Shown piece after piece: positions 35,039 through 37,599 of a DNA stretch of 37,599 nt. The notes under the pieces are model-generated. The model was given only the letters and a program-made list of their open reading frames with translations. It made no database searches and was not told where the DNA came from. The stretch spans positions 1 through 37,599 of the forward strand of contig JAJOJL010000100.1 of NCBI GenBank assembly GCA_021208645.1. Direction: 5' to 3'. Position 1 is the stretch's first letter; each line of letters begins with the position of its first letter. This DNA is from Bacillus sp. (in: firmicutes) (GTDB lineage Bacteria; Bacillota; Bacilli; Bacillales; Salisediminibacteriaceae). The position numbers and the translations under genes are program-made.

Positions 35039-35470
35039 ATGAAAAAATCACTGTTTGTTCTCATTTGCTTTGGTTTATTCATTATATCAGGTTGCTCAAC
35101 TATAGACGAAACGAATGCACAGGCGGAAGAATTACTACCAACTTTAGTGGAAAAAGAAGCATTAAAACAAGGGGAATACCGTTTTGGATACATTCTCCAT
35201 AACCCGAACGAAGAGTCAGTAACCTTGTTTTTTCAAGACAGTATGACCGTTGATCATTTATTAGTAAGTGAAGACGGTGAAATTCTTGGTCAAGGGGAAC
35301 CAGATAACCCCCAAAAACCAGCAGAGGTTGAGTTAAACCCTGGTGAGAATTTATCTCATGATTTTGTTTTTCTAGGGCTAGAAAAAGGGAGCTATACCTT
35401 ATCAGCGTGGCTCGTAGCCACCAATCTAGAAGAAGAGTACAAACTAGAAATTGAGTTTGAAGTGGACTAA
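35039..35470 (+). CDS. Lipoprotein with BsuPI-like domain
   Basis: 143 residues. The signal peptide ends in the lipobox ISGC (Cys19). The mature part is a beta-sandwich with the BsuPI (intracellular proteinase inhibitor) pattern: RFGYILHNPNEESVTLFF, a central LLVSEDGEILGQG, then VELNPGENLSHDF and SYTLSAWLVA. Such domains often occur on secreted proteins; inhibition of proteases is not assured. An ECF-type promoter lies immediately upstream, so envelope-stress induction is predicted. Confidence 0.85.
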   Translation: MKKSLFVLICFGLFIISGCSTIDETNAQAEELLPTLVEKEALKQGEYRFGYILHNPNEESVTLFFQDSMTVDHLLVSEDGEILGQGEPDNPQKPAEVELNPGENLSHDFVFLGLEKGSYTLSAWLVATNLEEEYKLEIEFEVD

Positions 35471-35507
35471 ATTATCAGTGGTCGTGCACCATTTGAAAAC
35501 CAAATGA

Positions 35508-35533
35508 AAAGGCATGGGAAGCCCATGCCTTTA
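35508..35533. terminator. Bidirectional terminator
   Basis: AAAGGCATGGG pairs with CCCATGCCTTT around a short loop between two convergent lipoprotein genes; the right arm touches the stop codon of the second. Confidence 0.9.
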
Positions 35534-36514
35534 TTCCATTTCTATCAATTCATTCGATACATCATCATAGTGGTAAACAGTTGTGACTTCATCGGGACGC
35601 CAATCAATAAGGTACAATGTGTCATTAATGACGTTTACCCAACTCCATCGTTCGTCCCCCGCGTATAAAACCCTTTGCGCGCTTCCGTCGCCTTCCACTT
35701 TCACTATCTCCCCAGTCTCTTCCGATGTTAAAATTAGTTTCCCGTCTTCAGGCAAATAGTTATGTATCCTCCCTTTCCCTAATGCTTGTACATTGGTCCC
35801 ATTCAACTTCATTCGGTATATATTATCATCTTGATTGTCCATATCATGAAGAGGCTAAAATTCTCATCACGATTTTCGAAATAAATCCATTCACCCTCCA
35901 CAATGAAACTAGTTGTTGAGATGTTTATATCTTTGTCCGTCATTATCTGTGTTTTTTCTTTTCCTGCCGAATTCATTCTGAACACTGCACCATCTGCAGG
36001 AATGGCATAATAAATCCAGCCATCTGCCCATTGCATGTGGTTAATCATTCCTTCCACCAGCTGAACTTTCCCTTCCCCATCTAAACTTGCTCGAAAAATC
36101 CCGCTGTCCTTCTCATTATTGGAAGAATAAAAGATGGAATCATTCACAATCATATAGTCGGAAATATAAGTATCTATGATTTGTTCCCGAACCCCGTCAT
36201 CTTCTTTAAGAAACCGAAACAAACCGGTCTCTTCACCGAAGGCCGCAAAATATAAATAATCCCCATGGGACTGAATGCCACGACCGTAGGTGTTTTCATA
36301 TGTTTTTTTTTGTCACACCGTCGGTACGTGAAATATTACCGTTTTCCGTCCCATCATGGTAGTAGAACCAGCCTTCTTCCTCTAGAACAAAACCAAACTG
36401 TGCAGCGTTTAGTGGATTGCTTCCTAATTTATAAGGTGGCTCAATTTTTTCTAAACTTCCACAAGCGCTAAGGGCAAACCAAAATGAAAAGAAAGCCAAC
36501 ATTTTTTTCCCCAT
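35531..36514 (-). pseudogene. Beta-propeller-like (DUF5050-type) lipoprotein, two frameshifts
   Basis: About 327 residues when joined. The signal peptide MGKKMLAFFSFWFALSAC ends in a lipobox. The mature part is a series of repeats with the pattern WFYYHDGTENGNISRTD, YLYFAAFGEETGLFRF, SIFYSSNNEKDSGIFR, WIYYAIPADGAVFRM, WIYFENRDEN and DNIYRMKLNG, typical of DUF5050/TolB-like propellers. The frame breaks at a nine-base run (36303-36311; eight would keep it open, reading TKKTYENTYGRG) and near 35850 (one base missing). Probably a surface-exposed binding or scaffold protein; ligand unknown. Confidence 0.78.
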
Positions 36515-36567
36515 CTTCTGTCACTTCCTGTCAAAAAAAGTTTCTAGTAAAAGTGTAATCGAGGAAA

Positions 36568-36596
36568 TTGGAAAAATCTACATTAATTTTTATGCT
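36568..36596 (+). promoter_or_regulatory. SigA-type promoter
   Basis: TTGGAA, a 17-bp spacer and TATGCT, 28 bases before the TTG start of the next gene. Confidence 0.5.
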
Positions 36597-36624
36597 ATGA
36601 TGAGAATATGGGGAGGAATGAACT

Positions 36625-37297
36625 TTGACAAAAAAAAATTGCAATTTCTGTATTAGCAATTATTATGGTTATATATGGCTATAACTTCTATAGCGAGAGA
36701 CAAAAACAAAAAGAAATCTTTCATGAATTGATGGATAGCATCGAAGATACGTTTGTTCCCTTTGTAGAATCTGTCTCTTTTACAGTGAATGACATGGGAA
36801 CCTATGTGTTGGCCTTGAATTCCATGGACTTTACTGGGGATTACGCCTCCACATCTGGCGTCATTGTCATGGAATTGGATGTTTATGAGGAAAAGGTAGA
36901 GGAAAGATATAAACTGGATTACTACCCTACTCCGAAATTGTTTATTGATGTGGCTAGGATGGATACAAATAGTGAATATGAGTTAAGCCCTACCCATATC
37001 AGCCAGCTCTCAAAGTTAATGGACGCCTTTACTGTCTTTTTATATGACTATCACTTTGAGAAAAACAACGTGCACTACTGGGAGGAACAAAGCAGTACGA
37101 GTACGATTAACGAAGACGACGTGGAGTTGAATACATACGGAATGGTTGTTAACGAGGGAATGGTGAAATACATGAAATCAATCACTGCCGTTAACCAAAG
37201 AATGGCTATTGACACTCAATTCATGGCGAAACTGCCTGGAGAAAAAATGATCATCCCCCTCACCATCGATTTTCCTGAAGAATGGAAAAAGAATTAG
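36625..37297 (+). pseudogene. Membrane-anchored protein of unknown function, frameshifted in an A9 run
   Basis: About 223 residues when joined. GGGGAGG (36610-36616) lies eight bases before a TTG at 36625. Its frame leaves the gene at nine A's (36630-36638); with eight it reads MTKKIAISVLAIIMVIYGY and continues to 37297. One N-terminal helix anchors an acidic extracytoplasmic domain (HELMDSIEDTFVPFVESVSF onward), which is not recognised. As read, the first in-frame ATG is 36665 and most of the helix is lost. It is divergent from the propeller lipoprotein. Confidence 0.65.
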
Positions 37298-37353
37298 TCA
37301 GAAGCGCCTCGGGCCTTCGCACATTCACTTAGTAAGCACCTGAAAACCACATG

Positions 37354-37403
37354 AAAAAAGGGGCCTTAAAGGATTGTAAGTATCCTTCAGGCCCCTCTTT
37401 TTT
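37354..37403. terminator. Bidirectional terminator
   Basis: AAAGGGGCCT and AAGGAT pair with ATCCTT and AGGCCCCT, followed by TTTTTT, between convergent genes. Confidence 0.9.
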
Positions 37404-37413
37404 GTCTCATGTT

Positions 37414-37599
37414 TTAAAGTTCTATTTTTTCAATTACTCTCTTCGCCTTTTCTAAGTCCTTACTTTTTACCTTAACAGACATTAACGGCGTTTTTAAATC
37501 TGTCGCCGCTTTTTCCACGTCCTTAAAATAAGAAATTCCCTCTTCTGACAATTTCTCTATTACGATGGCAATTTCACTTGCATTACTGCTAGTAAAAAC
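37414..37599 (-). CDS. DUF2007-like protein, C-terminal part (runs off the right edge)
   Basis: At least 61 residues, open to the window edge; the stop is TAA at 37416-37414. The visible part reads VFTSSNASEIAIVIEKLSEE, then GISYFKDVEKAATDLKTPLM and SVKVKSKDLEKAKRVIEKIEL. It is a small alpha/beta ferredoxin-like fold resembling DUF2007 (putative signal transducing) proteins. The start is outside the window. Confidence 0.6.
   Translation of the reverse strand, partial: VFTSSNASEIAIVIEKLSEEGISYFKDVEKAATDLKTPLMSVKVKSKDLEKAKRVIEKIEL

Overview
The window looks like chromosome of a low-GC Gram-positive of the Bacillaceae. The evidence is GGAGG-type ribosome sites with frequent GTG/TTG starts, U-tailed intrinsic terminators, Bacillus-type M-box leaders, a YhfH-type protein, ExoA, and ECF sigma/anti-sigma pairs. 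An oxygen-sensitive 2-oxoacid:ferredoxin oxidoreductase and a hybrid-cluster protein, each behind an Fnr-like box centred near -41.5, point to anaerobic capacity. I cannot name the species. No tRNA, rRNA, CRISPR array or intact insertion sequence was seen.

Layout. 1-2.7 kb: a metal module, with a CDF exporter between two outward-facing M-box Mg2+ riboswitches; the right one drives an MgtE reduced to its membrane domain. 2.8-5.4 kb: arsD-arsA plus a dual-specificity phosphatase, without arsR or an arsenite permease. 5.4-7.6 kb: two copies of a structured dispersed repeat (a third lies at 17.8 kb) around a frameshifted OFA-family transporter. 7.6-14 kb: cysteine desulfurase, MFS exporter, broken hydrolase, PfpI protein, NlpC/P60 wall hydrolase, HD hydrolase. 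14.2-20.5 kb: the anaerobic block (two-gene oxidoreductase, hcp, yhfH). 21-31.6 kb: envelope and signalling genes, including two ECF sigma/anti-sigma operons, several lipoproteins, a LytS-like histidine kinase, a membrane-anchored PstS-like protein, a methyltransferase, cold-shock protein and GNAT. 31.7-37.6 kb: exoA, a methionine sulfoxide reductase operon, more lipoproteins, and a partial DUF2007-like gene at the right edge.

The most notable signal is at 34263-34922. An MsrA reading frame runs through an in-frame TGA exactly at the catalytic cysteine. Eleven bases beyond the TGA begins an 8-bp hairpin with a G in the second loop position, the geometry of a bacterial SECIS. This looks like a selenocysteine MsrA that conventional gene calling truncates. 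The next gene in the operon is an MsrA-MsrB fusion whose MsrA half has His where the catalytic Cys should be.

A second theme is extracytoplasmic stress control. Each sigma operon is preceded by its own ECF-type promoter (one with a CGTC -10, one with CGAC), and two lipoprotein genes have matching promoters. Third, at least fourteen single-base frameshifts, mostly extra bases in homopolymer runs, split eleven genes. They may be sequencing errors or real decay or slippage, so the fragments are reported here as joined genes.
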